This document shows, one piece after another, positions 8,042 to 17,446 of a stretch of DNA of 64,000 bases. Positions within the stretch are counted from its first letter, which is position 1, and the number at the start of each line of letters is the position of its first letter. This stretch comes from Mitsuaria sp. GD03876 (lineage in GTDB: Bacteria > Pseudomonadota > Gammaproteobacteria > Burkholderiales > Burkholderiaceae_C), in assembly GCF_029840635.1 (NCBI RefSeq), contig NZ_JAOCCU010000010.1, positions 1-64,000 of the forward strand, given 5' to 3'. Under the pieces are notes generated by a model that was not told the DNA's origin, searched no databases, and worked only from the letters and a program-made list of their open reading frames with translations. The position numbers and the translations under genes are program-made.

Positions 8042-11000
8042 TCACTGCGCCGGGTCGCCGAACAGCGCGTAGGCCGCCCAGTAGTACGGGTGCGTCCAGC
8101 GGCCCTGCCCGTCCTGGCCGTCGGCCATCGCGAGCTGGGCCCGGCGCAGGCCGGCGGCGCGTGTGTCGGCGGGCGCCAGTGTCGCTCCGGTCAGCGCGGC
8201 CGCGGACGCCGATTCCACCGCCCAGTGCGTGGCCAGCACCGACCGCGCGCCGGCGAAGAAGAAGCCGCGCACCAGCCCGGACATCGCCGCCCCGCCCTGC
8301 TCGCCGGCGGCCGTGTTGCAGGCCGACAGCAGCACCCATTGCGCGTTCATCCGCAGCGTCAGCACGTCGTCGAGTTCCAGCAGCGGCGAGGCGCCCTCGT
8401 CGGCCTCGGCCGCCATGGCCAGCGCCGGCTTGGAGATCCCGGGCAACTCGCCCGGCATCAGCCCGTGGGTCGCGAAGGCAAGCACGCGGCGGTCCGCCAG
8501 CGGCGTCGCCAGCACCGCGCTGCGCGTCGCCGCGGCGCCGAGCCGCAGGTCGACCGCCGGGTCCGCGCCGAGCGCGCGCGCGATCGTCAGCAGCTCCGCG
8601 CGGGTCTCGGGCAGCGGCGGGATGTCGGCATAGCGGAAACCGAGTTGCGCGTCGTAGCGCCCCGAACCGCGCGTCGGCGTCGGCGCGAGCAGATGCCTCG
8701 CAGTCTTCGCCGACGTCGACGCCGCCGTCGCCGTCGCCGTGCCTCCGGCGCGGTCGAACGCCGGATCGCCGAAGCCCAGCAGCGCCTTGGGCGCTTGCGC
8801 GGGCGCGGCCGCGCGGCGCAGCGCCTGCAGCGACGCGCCGGACGGCAGCTGCACCACCGCCTGCTGCCGCAGCAGCCAGGCGACCGGCCGGCCAGCCACC
8901 GGCGGCTCGGTGACCAACGCCGCCAGCGGCAGCCCGGCCAACGGCCCGTCCCCGGCGACGATCAGCGTGTTCAGCCCCTGCCGGTTCAACGGCGCCAGCA
9001 ACTCGCGGTACAGCGCATGCAGCTCGGGCAGTGCCTGCGCCAGCGGCGTCTCGCGGCCCGCCGGCATCGTGCTGAGGTCCACCCGTTGCCGCAACGCCGT
9101 CACGCGCGCCGCCAGCGCCGCCGCGCCCGCCGGCATCGCGCGGAACTGCGCCGGCGCATCGGCGCGCAGCAGCCAGACCAGCGTCTGGTCCTCCAGCGCC
9201 TGCACGACCAGCAGCCCCTCGCCGGGCCGCAGCCGGCCGCTGAGCGCCACCGCCCCCGGCGTCGCCGGCGTGATCAGGTCGGCATAGGCCGGATAGGCCG
9301 ACGCCAGCCGTTGCCGCTGCGCCGCGAGCGCCTCGCGCGCGGTCGCCGCCTCGCCCTGGCGCGCCTGCAGTTGCTGCCGCAGCGCCTTCAACGCGTCCTC
9401 GCGCGGCTTGCGCTGCTCCTTGGGCAGCGCCTTGAAGGCCTCGGTCGACAGCTCCTTGCGCAGCTTGTCCTCGTCCGCGATCAGCGCGGCCACCTGCCCG
9501 TACTGGCCCGAGGCCGCCTTGCGCAGCGTCTGTTCCTCGTCGAGCAGCGCACGCAGCGCCGGCGTCGCCGCCAGCAACCGCGCGGTGCTGTCGGCCAGCG
9601 CCCGCTGCGTGCTGCCGAGCTTGCGCCGGTCGGCGATCTGCAGCGCCCGGTCGACGACCGCCGGCGGCAGCGCCTCGCCCGCCAGCGCGCGCCGCGCCGC
9701 GTGCGCCAGGAATTCGTCGAACGCCAACCCCAGCACGAAGCCGCGGAAACCCCGCGCGTCCAGGTCCACCCAGCCGTCGCTGCGATCCAGCGTGGCGGCG
9801 AACAGCTGCTCGTAGTCGCTCATCGCGCCGCCGGCGTCGCCGCGCAGCAGCCGCACGACCGCACGCACGCCGGCGCTCTCGCGGGTCTGCGGATGGTCCT
9901 GGCCGTAGATCCGGGTGCGGTAGCGCAGCGTGCGCTCGGCCGTCTCCAGCGCCTCGTCCAGCCGGCCGCTCTTGGCCGCGAGCAGCGCGGCGAGCCGGTT
10001 GTCCTGCGCCCGCGTGCGCGCGACGCCGTCACCGCCCAGTTCCTCCAGGAACTGGCGGTAGGCCTGGTCGGCCTCGGTCCAGCGCTTCAGGCCGAGCAGC
10101 GCGCGCAGGATCTCCTGGCGCGCCAGCCAGCGCGTCTGGCTCGCCGCCGACGCGTTGGCCCGGGCCAGCATCGCCTCCGACTGCCGCGCCGCGGCCAGCG
10201 CCTCCTCGTACTGCTGCGACGCGTTGAGCGCCGTCGCCGCGCGGTAGTTCCAGCGCGCGCCCTGGCCGTCGTCGAGCTGCCCGGCGCGCCACAGCGCGAG
10301 GTTGTCCTGCGCGATGTCGGCCGCCTCGCGGGTGCGGCCCTGGCCGACCAGCGCGTAGATCAGCATGCCCTGAGAGCCGTCGAGCCAGCCCTGCCATTGC
10401 CTCAACTGCTCCTCGCCGACGCGCTGCGCGAGGCCGCCGGCCACCAGCTCGCGCGACCGCGCCACCGCCTGGCGCAGCGTGGCGATGGCCGCCGGGCCGT
10501 CGCCGGTGAGCCGTTCGGTCTCGGCCCGCACCTGCAGCCGGTCGATCGTCAGCGGCAGCGAGGGCTGCTGCTTGAGCGCCTCGGCGGCGAGCGCGTCGGC
10601 GCGGCTCCAGGCGCGCAACATCACCTGGCGGTCCTGCCCGGCATTGGCCAGGAAGTAGGTCTGGCGCAGCGCGACGCCGGCGCGCGCCGCCGGGCTCAGC
10701 TGCTTGTCGGCCAGCAGCGGCTCGCAGGCGGCGAGCGCGGCGCCGGAGCTGCCCCAGGTGAATTCGGTGGTCAGGTAGAGCCGGATCCAGCCCTCGCCGT
10801 CCGGACGGCCGCGGCCGAGCGGCACCAGCGCCTTGGCGACCTCGATCTGGCGGCCGCGGTCCTCGAGCCGGCGCGCCGCCAGCCATTGGCGCTTGAGCAG
10901 CGCGTAGCGCGCGTCGGGGGAATCGGGCAGCGGCTCGGCGAGCAGGCGTCGGGCGTCGTCGGCGGACAGGCCGTAGGCCTCGCCGATGTCGCCATCCTCG

Positions 11001-11260
11001 GCGGCCGCGACCGGCGTGGGGTCTTCCTGGGCCAACACGGCAACCGGCGACGCGATCAGCAGGGTCGCGGCGGCCAACGAAAGGGCCGAGCGAGCCAGGC
11101 TCGTGGCGGCCAGAGCGACCAGCGAGCGGCCCCCGCGAGGGACGGCCGGCACGCGCCGCGCGGGGACCCTGCCCCCGATATCCAGTTCCGCCACGCGAGC
11201 AGCCTGGCGGCGGGGCGGCGCGCCACGGCGCCGCGTCGGTGTCCGGCGCGTTCCCAACAT
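8042..11260 (-). CDS. Secreted TPR-CHAT protein (caspase-like protease fold)
   Basis: A 1072-residue protein. After an Arg-rich N-terminus, a hydrophobic segment ending in VAVLAQE (about residues 48-78) looks like a signal peptide or anchor. The middle 700 residues are helical, Ala/Leu/Arg-rich and tetratricopeptide-like. The C-terminal CHAT domain (about 690-1070) has the catalytic pair expected of the caspase-like fold: His932 in FATHGLM and Cys981 in LSACNT. The ATG at 11260 is preceded by AGGAG at normal spacing. It heads the operon with the FecR and CHASE2 genes. CHAT proteins cleave partner proteins in several bacterial systems; the target here is unknown. Confidence 0.88.
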   Translation of the reverse strand: MLGTRRTPTRRRGAPPRRQAARVAELDIGGRVPARRVPAVPRGGRSLVALAATSLARSALSLAAATLLIASPVAVLAQEDPTPVAAAEDGDIGEAYGLSADDARRLLAEPLPDSPDARYALLKRQWLAARRLEDRGRQIEVAKALVPLGRGRPDGEGWIRLYLTTEFTWGSSGAALAACEPLLADKQLSPAARAGVALRQTYFLANAGQDRQVMLRAWSRADALAAEALKQQPSLPLTIDRLQVRAETERLTGDGPAAIATLRQAVARSRELVAGGLAQRVGEEQLRQWQGWLDGSQGMLIYALVGQGRTREAADIAQDNLALWRAGQLDDGQGARWNYRAATALNASQQYEEALAAARQSEAMLARANASAASQTRWLARQEILRALLGLKRWTEADQAYRQFLEELGGDGVARTRAQDNRLAALLAAKSGRLDEALETAERTLRYRTRIYGQDHPQTRESAGVRAVVRLLRGDAGGAMSDYEQLFAATLDRSDGWVDLDARGFRGFVLGLAFDEFLAHAARRALAGEALPPAVVDRALQIADRRKLGSTQRALADSTARLLAATPALRALLDEEQTLRKAASGQYGQVAALIADEDKLRKELSTEAFKALPKEQRKPREDALKALRQQLQARQGEAATAREALAAQRQRLASAYPAYADLITPATPGAVALSGRLRPGEGLLVVQALEDQTLVWLLRADAPAQFRAMPAGAAALAARVTALRQRVDLSTMPAGRETPLAQALPELHALYRELLAPLNRQGLNTLIVAGDGPLAGLPLAALVTEPPVAGRPVAWLLRQQAVVQLPSGASLQALRRAAAPAQAPKALLGFGDPAFDRAGGTATATAASTSAKTARHLLAPTPTRGSGRYDAQLGFRYADIPPLPETRAELLTIARALGADPAVDLRLGAAATRSAVLATPLADRRVLAFATHGLMPGELPGISKPALAMAAEADEGASPLLELDDVLTLRMNAQWVLLSACNTAAGEQGGAAMSGLVRGFFFAGARSVLATHWAVESASAAALTGATLAPADTRAAGLRRAQLAMADGQDGQGRWTHPYYWAAYALFGDPAQ

Positions 11261-11464
11261 ATTGTTCGGCTCCTGGCCCGGGGCGCCGGGCTGGCGATCA
11301 TCCTAGGCGATGGCGTCAGCCCGCCCAACACCGCGAGTGCGGGAGCGCGACCGTCCCTAGCGCCAGCCTCGCCGCACGCCCGGACGCGGTCTTGTCCGAC
11401 AGATCCGGCGGTCCCGCGGACTTAAGGTGAATCAAGGCCCACGGGTAGCGGCACGGAGTTCGCC

Positions 11465-12400
11465 ATGCGTTCGATCCCCCACGTCCACCGGAAGCACGCC
11501 GTCCATCACGGCGTGCTGTTCTGGCTGTCTCACGCGGCCGTGCTGCTCGCGCTGCTGCTGATCGCCACCGAGGTCTCCGCCCAGCAAGGCGCCGGCCTGC
11601 GCGCCCAGTACGACCAACTCGCGCCGCAGCTGTCGAGCAGCCCGTTCCAGCGCCCGATCGTGTTGAGTTCGGTCGACGACACCGAGCACCCGACCGGCGA
11701 GATGCACGCCGTCGTCCAGCACGGCTTCGGCGCCCTGTCCGGCGCGCTGCAGCGCGCCGACGCCTGGTGCGAGTTGCTGACGCTGCCGGCCAACGTCAAG
11801 CGCTGCGTCGTCGAGGACGATGCCGCGCCGGGCGCGCAGCTGCACATGGCGGTGGGCCGCAAGTTCGATCAGCCGGTCGAGGACGCCTACGCGCTGGACT
11901 TCCGCTTCCAGGTGATCGCGGCGCAGCCGCAGTACCTGCTCGTCGAGATGAGCGCGGGCAAGGGCCCGATGGGCACCAGCAACTACCGGCTGACGCTGGA
12001 GGCGGTGCCGCTGGATGCGCGGCGCAGCTTCGTGCGGCTGCGTTATGCCTACGTCAACAACCTGGCCGCGCGGGTCGCGACCACCGCCTACCTGGCGACC
12101 TCGGGGCGCGACAAGGTCGGCTTCACCGTCGTCGGCAAGGGGGAGGACGGCAAGCCGCGTTTTGTCGGCGGCATCCAGGGCATCGCCGAGCGCAACACGA
12201 TGCGCTACTTCCTGGCGATCGAGTCCTACCTCGACACGCTGCCGGCACCGGCGGACCAGCGCCTGGACAAGCGGCTGCGCGACTGGTTCGCGGCGACGGA
12301 GCGGTATCCGCGGCAACTGCATGAGCAGTCGCTGGAGGAATACGTCGCGATGAAGCACAAGGAAGCGCGGCGTCAGGTGGCCGTGGCGCCTGGGGAATGA
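11465..12400 (+). CDS. Exported protein of unknown function (311 residues)
   Basis: Not recognised with certainty. The N-terminus has a basic, His-rich n-region, a hydrophobic core (VLFWLSHAAVLLALLLIATEV) and a likely cleavage after VSAQQ, so the protein is exported. The remainder resembles a lipid-binding-type beta sheet with helices (QADAWCELLTLP, then repeated strand patterns such as YLLVEMSAG and SFVRLRYAY). Two cysteines at about 101 and 112 could form a disulfide. It is transcribed away from the CHAT operon, with about 200 bases between starts. A periplasmic role is inferred only from the signal peptide. Confidence 0.7.
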   Translation: MRSIPHVHRKHAVHHGVLFWLSHAAVLLALLLIATEVSAQQGAGLRAQYDQLAPQLSSSPFQRPIVLSSVDDTEHPTGEMHAVVQHGFGALSGALQRADAWCELLTLPANVKRCVVEDDAAPGAQLHMAVGRKFDQPVEDAYALDFRFQVIAAQPQYLLVEMSAGKGPMGTSNYRLTLEAVPLDARRSFVRLRYAYVNNLAARVATTAYLATSGRDKVGFTVVGKGEDGKPRFVGGIQGIAERNTMRYFLAIESYLDTLPAPADQRLDKRLRDWFAATERYPRQLHEQSLEEYVAMKHKEARRQVAVAPGE

Positions 12401-12442
12401 GTCGAGGTTGTCCCGCAGCGCGGGAGAGGGGCAAGAGCAGCG

Positions 12443-13645
12443 TCAGCGCGTGGGCGTTGGCGCGCCAAGGCGGCGGGCGGCGAACTGCGCGCCGATCAGC
12501 ACCGAGGCCATGAGCCACAGCGGCGCCGCCGCGACGCTGGCCGCGGCCAGCACGCCGAAGCCCAGCGGCATCGCCACCGTCGCGCCGTTGGACGCCAGCA
12601 TGCGCAGCCCCAGCGCCTGGCCGTGGCGGTCCGGCGGCGTGACCTGGTGCATCGTCGCCAGCACCATCGGCTGCACCGCGCCGAGCGCCAGTCCCAGCAC
12701 CGCCGATCCCAGCATCAGCCCCAGCGTGCCCGGCAGCCACGCGTAGACCAGCAGCGTCAGCGTCGCCACCGTCATCGCCGCGCGCAGCGCCTTGACCTCG
12801 TCGAGCCGATGGGCCCAGCGCACGATGGCCAGGCGCACCACCGTCGCCGCCGCGGCGAAGCTGCCCAGCACCAGCCCGATGCTCGACGCCGACAGCCCCT
12901 TCGCATGGCCGACCACCGGCACCACGAAACTGTGGGCATCCCAGCACGACGACATCGCGACGTTCACGATCAGCAGGTTGCGCAGCCCCGGATCGCGCAG
13001 CAGGTCCCAGGCCGGCCGCGGCTTGGCCAACGACGCGACGTGATCGGTCGGCCGCCGCGGCACGCGCAGCGCGACCGCCCAGGCCGCCAGCGGCAACAGC
13101 GTCGACAGCACCAGCGCGGCGGTGAAGCCGGCGGTGTCGATGACGATGCCGGTGATGACGGGCGCGAGCGCGTTGGACAACGCCGGCCCGAGCGCGACCC
13201 AGCTGAACACCCGCTTGAGCTGCGCCGGATCGACCGCCATCAGCCCGGCCTCGCGCTGGATCGCGACGGCCGAGACGGCCACCGCGCCGCCGCACAGCAG
13301 GCAGCCCAGCGCGAGCAGCCAAAGCCAGCCCAGCAGCTGCGCGACCAGCGCGAGCACCGCGCCAGCGAAGGCCATCGTCACGCCGATGCCCACCGGCCGG
13401 TGGAAACCGTGCCGGTCAGCCAACCGGCCGGCCCACATCGACAGCCCCAGCGGCGCGACCGCGAACAGGCTCAGCAGCACGCCGACGTAGCCGCCGCCGT
13501 AACCCTCATGCAGCACCCACAGCGTCGCGGCCACGCGCGTGGTCGCCATGCAGGCATGCACCGCCACCAACGACGCGATCACCGCGGCGAAACCGGCGCT
13601 CAGGCCGGTGTAGCCGCCGCGCGGCGCTGGCGCGTCGTCGTTCAT
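12443..13645 (-). CDS. MFS transporter
   Basis: A 400-residue integral membrane protein with about twelve hydrophobic segments and the MFS loop 2-3 signature as MWAGRLADRHGFHRP. It belongs with drug/proton antiporter or small-metabolite exporters of the major facilitator superfamily; the substrate cannot be inferred. The ATG at 13645 overlaps the rmuC stop by four bases (ATGA), so it is the third gene of a dehydrogenase-rmuC-MFS unit. Confidence 0.85.
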   Translation of the reverse strand: MNDDAPAPRGGYTGLSAGFAAVIASLVAVHACMATTRVAATLWVLHEGYGGGYVGVLLSLFAVAPLGLSMWAGRLADRHGFHRPVGIGVTMAFAGAVLALVAQLLGWLWLLALGCLLCGGAVAVSAVAIQREAGLMAVDPAQLKRVFSWVALGPALSNALAPVITGIVIDTAGFTAALVLSTLLPLAAWAVALRVPRRPTDHVASLAKPRPAWDLLRDPGLRNLLIVNVAMSSCWDAHSFVVPVVGHAKGLSASSIGLVLGSFAAAATVVRLAIVRWAHRLDEVKALRAAMTVATLTLLVYAWLPGTLGLMLGSAVLGLALGAVQPMVLATMHQVTPPDRHGQALGLRMLASNGATVAMPLGFGVLAAASVAAAPLWLMASVLIGAQFAARRLGAPTPTR

Positions 13646-15078
13646 CCGTTGGTGCCTTCCTCATCGGCCGCCGCGTCCGCGGCACCGAGCTGCAGCACGC
13701 GCGACATCTGGTCCTCGGGCAGCGCCTCGACCGTCTTCAGGCGGCGCGTCATCGCGCGGGTGCGCACCTCGGCGGCGTCGATCGTGTTGCTGGCTTCCTC
13801 GAGCTTCTTCTTCGTCTTGGCCAGCACGTCGCCGAACTTGCCGAACTCGGTCTTCACCGCGGACAGCACTTCCCAGACCTCGGCCGAGCGCTTCTCCAGC
13901 GCCAGCGTGCGGAAGCCCATCTGCAGGCTGGACAGCGTGGCCAGCAGCGTCGTCGGGCCGACCAGCATCACCTTGTGCTCGCGCTGCAGCGCCTCGGTCA
14001 GGCCGGGGCGGCGCAGCGCCTCCGCGTACAGGCCCTCGGTGGGCAGGAACAGCAGCGCGAAGTCGGTCGTGTGCGGCGGGCCCAGGTACTTCTCGCGGAT
14101 GCTCCTGGCCTCCAGCCGCAACCGGGTCTCGATCGCGCGGGCGGCGAGTTCGGCCGCGGGCGCGTCGGCGCGTTCCTGCGCCTCGATCAGGCGCTCGTAG
14201 TCCTCGCGCGGGAACTTGGCGTCGATCGGCAGCCAGATCGGCTTGCCGTCGTCGCGCTGACCGGGCAGCTTCAGCGCGAACTCGACGCGCGCGCCGGTGT
14301 TGGGCACGGTCTCGACGTTGGCCGCGTACTGCTCCGGCGTGAAGACCTGCTCCAGCAGCGCCGCGAGCTGCACCTCGCCGAAGATGCCCCGCGTCTTCAC
14401 GTTGGTCAGCACCCGGTTCAGCGAACCGACGTCGCGCGCCAGCGTCTGCATCTCGCCCAGGCCGCGGTAGACCTGCTCGAGCCGCTCGGCGACCTGCTTG
14501 AAGCTCTCGCCCAGGCGCTGCTCCAGCGTCGCGTGCAGCTTCTCGTCGACGGTGGCCCGCATCTGCTCGAGCTTCTTCTCGTTGTCCTGCTGGATGGACT
14601 GCAGCCGCGCCTCGACGGTGCGGCGGGTCTCGGCCAGGCCGGCCTCGTTGCGCTGGGCGAGCGCCTGCAGCTGTTCGGTCAGCAGCGTGTTGGTGCGGGC
14701 GGAGGCGGCGTCCTGCGCCTCGCGCGCGGTGGCGGCCTGCTGGCCCAACGCCTGCTGCAGCTGCGCGAGCTGCACGCGGAACGCGTCGATCTGCTCGTTC
14801 TGCGAGCGCGCCGTGTCGCCGCCCTGGGTCAGCAGCGCCTGCTGGAACTGGGTCAGCGTGGTCAGCGTCTCCTGGCGCAGGCCGGCGTTGCCGCGGCCCA
14901 TCTCGTCGCGCAACGCGCGCTCCAGGCGCTCGATCCGTTCGCCCGACTGCTGCATCAGCGGCGCCAGCGCCGCCGCCGGGTCCCCGCCGGCCTGCCGCCG
15001 CAGCGTCACGAACACCACGATGAGCAGGATCAGGATCAGCCCGGAGAGGGCGAGCAGCAGCAGGTCGGGAAAGGTCAT
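13642..15078 (-). CDS. rmuC: DNA recombination protein RmuC
   Basis: A 478-residue RmuC family protein. An N-terminal membrane helix (residues 4-25) is followed by a long coiled coil rich in Gln, Glu, Arg and Ala (30-200) and the nuclease-like RmuC domain (about 210-430), with GIFGEVQLAALLEQ, LPIDAKFPREDYERL and EGLYAEALRRPGL motifs. RmuC limits inversions and rearrangements at short inverted repeats. It starts 12 bases after the dehydrogenase stop and overlaps the MFS gene downstream. The assignment is firm. Confidence 0.93.
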   Translation of the reverse strand: MTFPDLLLLALSGLILILLIVVFVTLRRQAGGDPAAALAPLMQQSGERIERLERALRDEMGRGNAGLRQETLTTLTQFQQALLTQGGDTARSQNEQIDAFRVQLAQLQQALGQQAATAREAQDAASARTNTLLTEQLQALAQRNEAGLAETRRTVEARLQSIQQDNEKKLEQMRATVDEKLHATLEQRLGESFKQVAERLEQVYRGLGEMQTLARDVGSLNRVLTNVKTRGIFGEVQLAALLEQVFTPEQYAANVETVPNTGARVEFALKLPGQRDDGKPIWLPIDAKFPREDYERLIEAQERADAPAAELAARAIETRLRLEARSIREKYLGPPHTTDFALLFLPTEGLYAEALRRPGLTEALQREHKVMLVGPTTLLATLSSLQMGFRTLALEKRSAEVWEVLSAVKTEFGKFGDVLAKTKKKLEEASNTIDAAEVRTRAMTRRLKTVEALPEDQMSRVLQLGAADAAADEEGTNG

Positions 15079-15090
15079 CCGCCGATTCTC

Positions 15091-16074
15091 TCAGCGCTTG
15101 AGCACCTCGGGATTCAACGCCGTGGGCGGCACGCCGCCGGTGAGCGCGGCGATCAGGTTGTCGACCGCGAGGTCGCTCATCGCGCGCCGCGTGGCGATCG
15201 TCGCGCTGGCGATGTGCGGCGTGAGCACGACGTTCTCGCAGGCCAGCAGGTCCGGGTGCACCGTCGGCTCGCCTTCGAACACGTCCAGGCCCGCGGCCGC
15301 GATCGTGCCGGCCTTGAGCTCGGCGGCCAGCGCCGCGTCGTCGACGACGCCGCCGCGCGCGATGTTGGTCAGCGTCGCGGTCTTCTTCATCAGGCGCAGC
15401 TCGCGCTGCCCGATCAGGTGGTGCGAGGACGCGCTGTACGGCACCACGATCACGAGGTGGTCGGCGCGCCGCAGCAGCTCGTCCTTCTCGACCCAGGTCG
15501 CGCCCAGCGGCCCTTCCTGGTCGGCCGGCAGCCGCGAGCGGTTGTGATACAGCACCGGCATGCCGAAGCCCAGGTGCCCGCGCCGCGCGATGGCCGCGCC
15601 GATGCGGCCCATGCCGAGCACGCCCAGCGTCGCGCCGTGCACGTCGGCGCCGGCGAACATCGTCACCGACCACTGCTGCCACTCGCCGCGGCGCAGGAAG
15701 TGTTCGCTCTCGGTGATGCGCCGCGCGGTGGCCATCATCAGCGCGAAGCCGAAGTCCGCGGTCGTCTCGGTCAGCACGTCCGGCGCGTTGGTCACGACGA
15801 CGCCGCGCGCGGTGCAGGCCGCCACGTCGATGTTGTTGTAGCCGACCGCCATCGTGCACACGGCCTTCAGGTCCGGGCAGGCGTCGAGCAACCGGGCGTC
15901 GATCCTGTCGCCGCCGGCGATGTACACGCCGGCCTTGCCCTGCAGCCGCCGGATCAGCTCGTCCTGGGACCAGCCGAGGTCGTTGTCGTTGGCTTCGACC
16001 TCGAAGTGCGGGCGCAGCCGGTCGACGATGTCGCCGAAGGTCTTGCGGGCCACCAGGACGCGGGGCTTGCTCAT
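15091..16074 (-). CDS. D-2-hydroxyacid dehydrogenase (glyoxylate/hydroxypyruvate reductase type)
   Basis: A 327-residue NAD(P)-dependent reductase of 2-keto acids. The Rossmann motif GVLGMGRIGAAIARR is present, as is the catalytic triad context: Arg in NIARGGVVDD, Glu in FEGEP, His in LTPHIASAT. The family includes GhrB and D-glycerate dehydrogenases. I placed the start at 16074 (MSKPRV) because AGGAG lies seven to eight bases upstream; the frame is open to an ATG at 16104 but that start lacks a ribosome-binding site. It is the first gene of a unit with rmuC and the MFS gene. Confidence 0.9.
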   Translation of the reverse strand: MSKPRVLVARKTFGDIVDRLRPHFEVEANDNDLGWSQDELIRRLQGKAGVYIAGGDRIDARLLDACPDLKAVCTMAVGYNNIDVAACTARGVVVTNAPDVLTETTADFGFALMMATARRITESEHFLRRGEWQQWSVTMFAGADVHGATLGVLGMGRIGAAIARRGHLGFGMPVLYHNRSRLPADQEGPLGATWVEKDELLRRADHLVIVVPYSASSHHLIGQRELRLMKKTATLTNIARGGVVDDAALAAELKAGTIAAAGLDVFEGEPTVHPDLLACENVVLTPHIASATIATRRAMSDLAVDNLIAALTGGVPPTALNPEVLKR

Positions 16075-16205
16075 GGACGGATCTCCTAACCGGGGGATCG
16101 CCAACTGTATGCAGCGCCGCCGCCCTCGCGTCCGCCGGCGGCCCCGGCGCAGCCGCGGATCGCCCAGGCCGTGGCGCGGGCGCCGCGGGCCGGGCGCGGA
16201 TCAGC

Positions 16206-16925
16206 TCACTCGTGGAAACGGGTGAAGGCGGCGACCGCGTCGCGCTCGGTGACCAGCGTGTTCTCGACCGCCGCCGGATCCGCGTAGCCCAGCGACATGC
16301 CGCACACCACCTGCTGGCGCGCGTCCAGGCCGAGCTCCTCGGCGATGACGCGGTGGAACTGCGTGAACGCCGCCTGCGGGCACGTGTGCAGGCCGTGGCC
16401 GCGCGCCGCGATCATCAGCGTCTGCAGGAACATGCCGTAGTCCAGCCAGCTGCCCTGCTGCATGACGCGGTCGATGGTGAACATCAGCCCGACAGGCGCG
16501 TCGAAGAAGCGGTAGTTGCGGCCGTGCTGCTCGTGCATGCGCAGCTTGTCGCCCTTGGTGATGCCCAGCAGCCCGTACAGGTCCCAGCCGACCTTGCGGC
16601 GGCGGTCGATGTAGGGCGAGACCCATTCGCGGGGGTAGTAGGCGTACTCCTCGGCGTGGGTGGCGAGCTCCTCGGGATCGTCGTAGACCGACTGGATGCG
16701 CGAGACGAGCCGCTCCTTGGCCGCGCCGGTGAGCACGTGGACCTGCCACGGCTGCGTGTTGGTGCCCGAGGGCGCCCGCGCGGCGACGGCGAGCAGTTCC
16801 TCGATCAGCGCGCGCGGCACCGGCGTCGGCAGGAAGGCGCGCATCGAATGGCGCGTGACGATGGCCGCGTCGACGGCGGCGGTCTGCTCGGGCGTGGGCG
16901 GGACGAACGGATCGGGGAAGGTCAT
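16206..16925 (-). CDS. Nitroreductase family protein
   Basis: A 239-residue flavin-dependent oxidoreductase. The N-terminal signature RHSMRAFLPTPVP and the FMN-contacting RAPSGTNTQPWQVHVL are clear, as is the C-terminal GLDARQQVVCGMSLGY. These enzymes reduce nitro groups, quinones or related compounds with NAD(P)H. The ATG overlaps the thioesterase stop by four bases (ATGA), so the two are coupled. The frame runs open far upstream, but the start is fixed by the overlap and by the family alignment. Confidence 0.9.
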   Translation of the reverse strand: MTFPDPFVPPTPEQTAAVDAAIVTRHSMRAFLPTPVPRALIEELLAVAARAPSGTNTQPWQVHVLTGAAKERLVSRIQSVYDDPEELATHAEEYAYYPREWVSPYIDRRRKVGWDLYGLLGITKGDKLRMHEQHGRNYRFFDAPVGLMFTIDRVMQQGSWLDYGMFLQTLMIAARGHGLHTCPQAAFTQFHRVIAEELGLDARQQVVCGMSLGYADPAAVENTLVTERDAVAAFTRFHE

Positions 16926-17401
16926 GGCAGCTCCAGGGCGGCAAGGGCCCGCTGGTAGGACTCGGGCAGCGCGGCGACGGGACGGCGGCTCTCCCGGTCC
17001 ACGTAGACATGCACGAAGTGGCCGCGCGCGGCGCACAGCGCCTCGCCCTCGGCGAACAGGCCGATCTCGTAGCGCACGCTGGATCGGCCCCGCGACGCGA
17101 CCCGCAGGCCGGCCTCGACCGCCTGCGGGAAGGCCAGCGAGGAGAAGAAGTTGCAGTGGGTCTCGACGACCAGGCCGATGACCTCGCCCTGGTGGAGGTC
17201 GAGCGCGCCCTGCTCGATCAGGTAGCGGTTCACGGCGGTGTCGAACAGCGAGTAGTAGACGACGTTGTTCAGGTGGCCGTAGACGTCGTTGTCCATCCAG
17301 CGGGTCGGGACCGGGACGAAGCGGGCGAAGGCGGCGCGGGGCTCGGGCGCCGGGCGGGCGTCCGGGGCGGGGGCCGTGGAGGGAGAGCGATCGGCGGTCA
17401 T
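16922..17401 (-). CDS. Acyl-CoA thioesterase, 4-hydroxybenzoyl-CoA thioesterase (hot-dog) family
   Basis: A 159-residue hot-dog-fold thioesterase. The catalytic signature RWMDNDVYGHLNN (about 35-47) matches the family D-x-D-x-x-GHxNN pattern. A Pro/Ala-rich extension of about 25 residues precedes the domain. It lies between the HDAC-like gene and the nitroreductase gene, overlapping the latter. It hydrolyses acyl-CoA thioesters; chain length is not predictable. Confidence 0.88.
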   Translation of the reverse strand: MTADRSPSTAPAPDARPAPEPRAAFARFVPVPTRWMDNDVYGHLNNVVYYSLFDTAVNRYLIEQGALDLHQGEVIGLVVETHCNFFSSLAFPQAVEAGLRVASRGRSSVRYEIGLFAEGEALCAARGHFVHVYVDRESRRPVAALPESYQRALAALELP

Positions 17402-17446
17402 GGCGGCGATTCTTCCATCGCCGCGCGCGGTCCGGTGTCGCGCGGG

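Noticed and set aside
6998-11425. Very long plus-strand open frame (1475 codons) opposite the CHAT gene
   Set aside because: It is Arg/Gln/Ala-rich with no domain, has no ribosome-binding site, and mirrors the codon bias of the CHAT gene; a GC-driven shadow.
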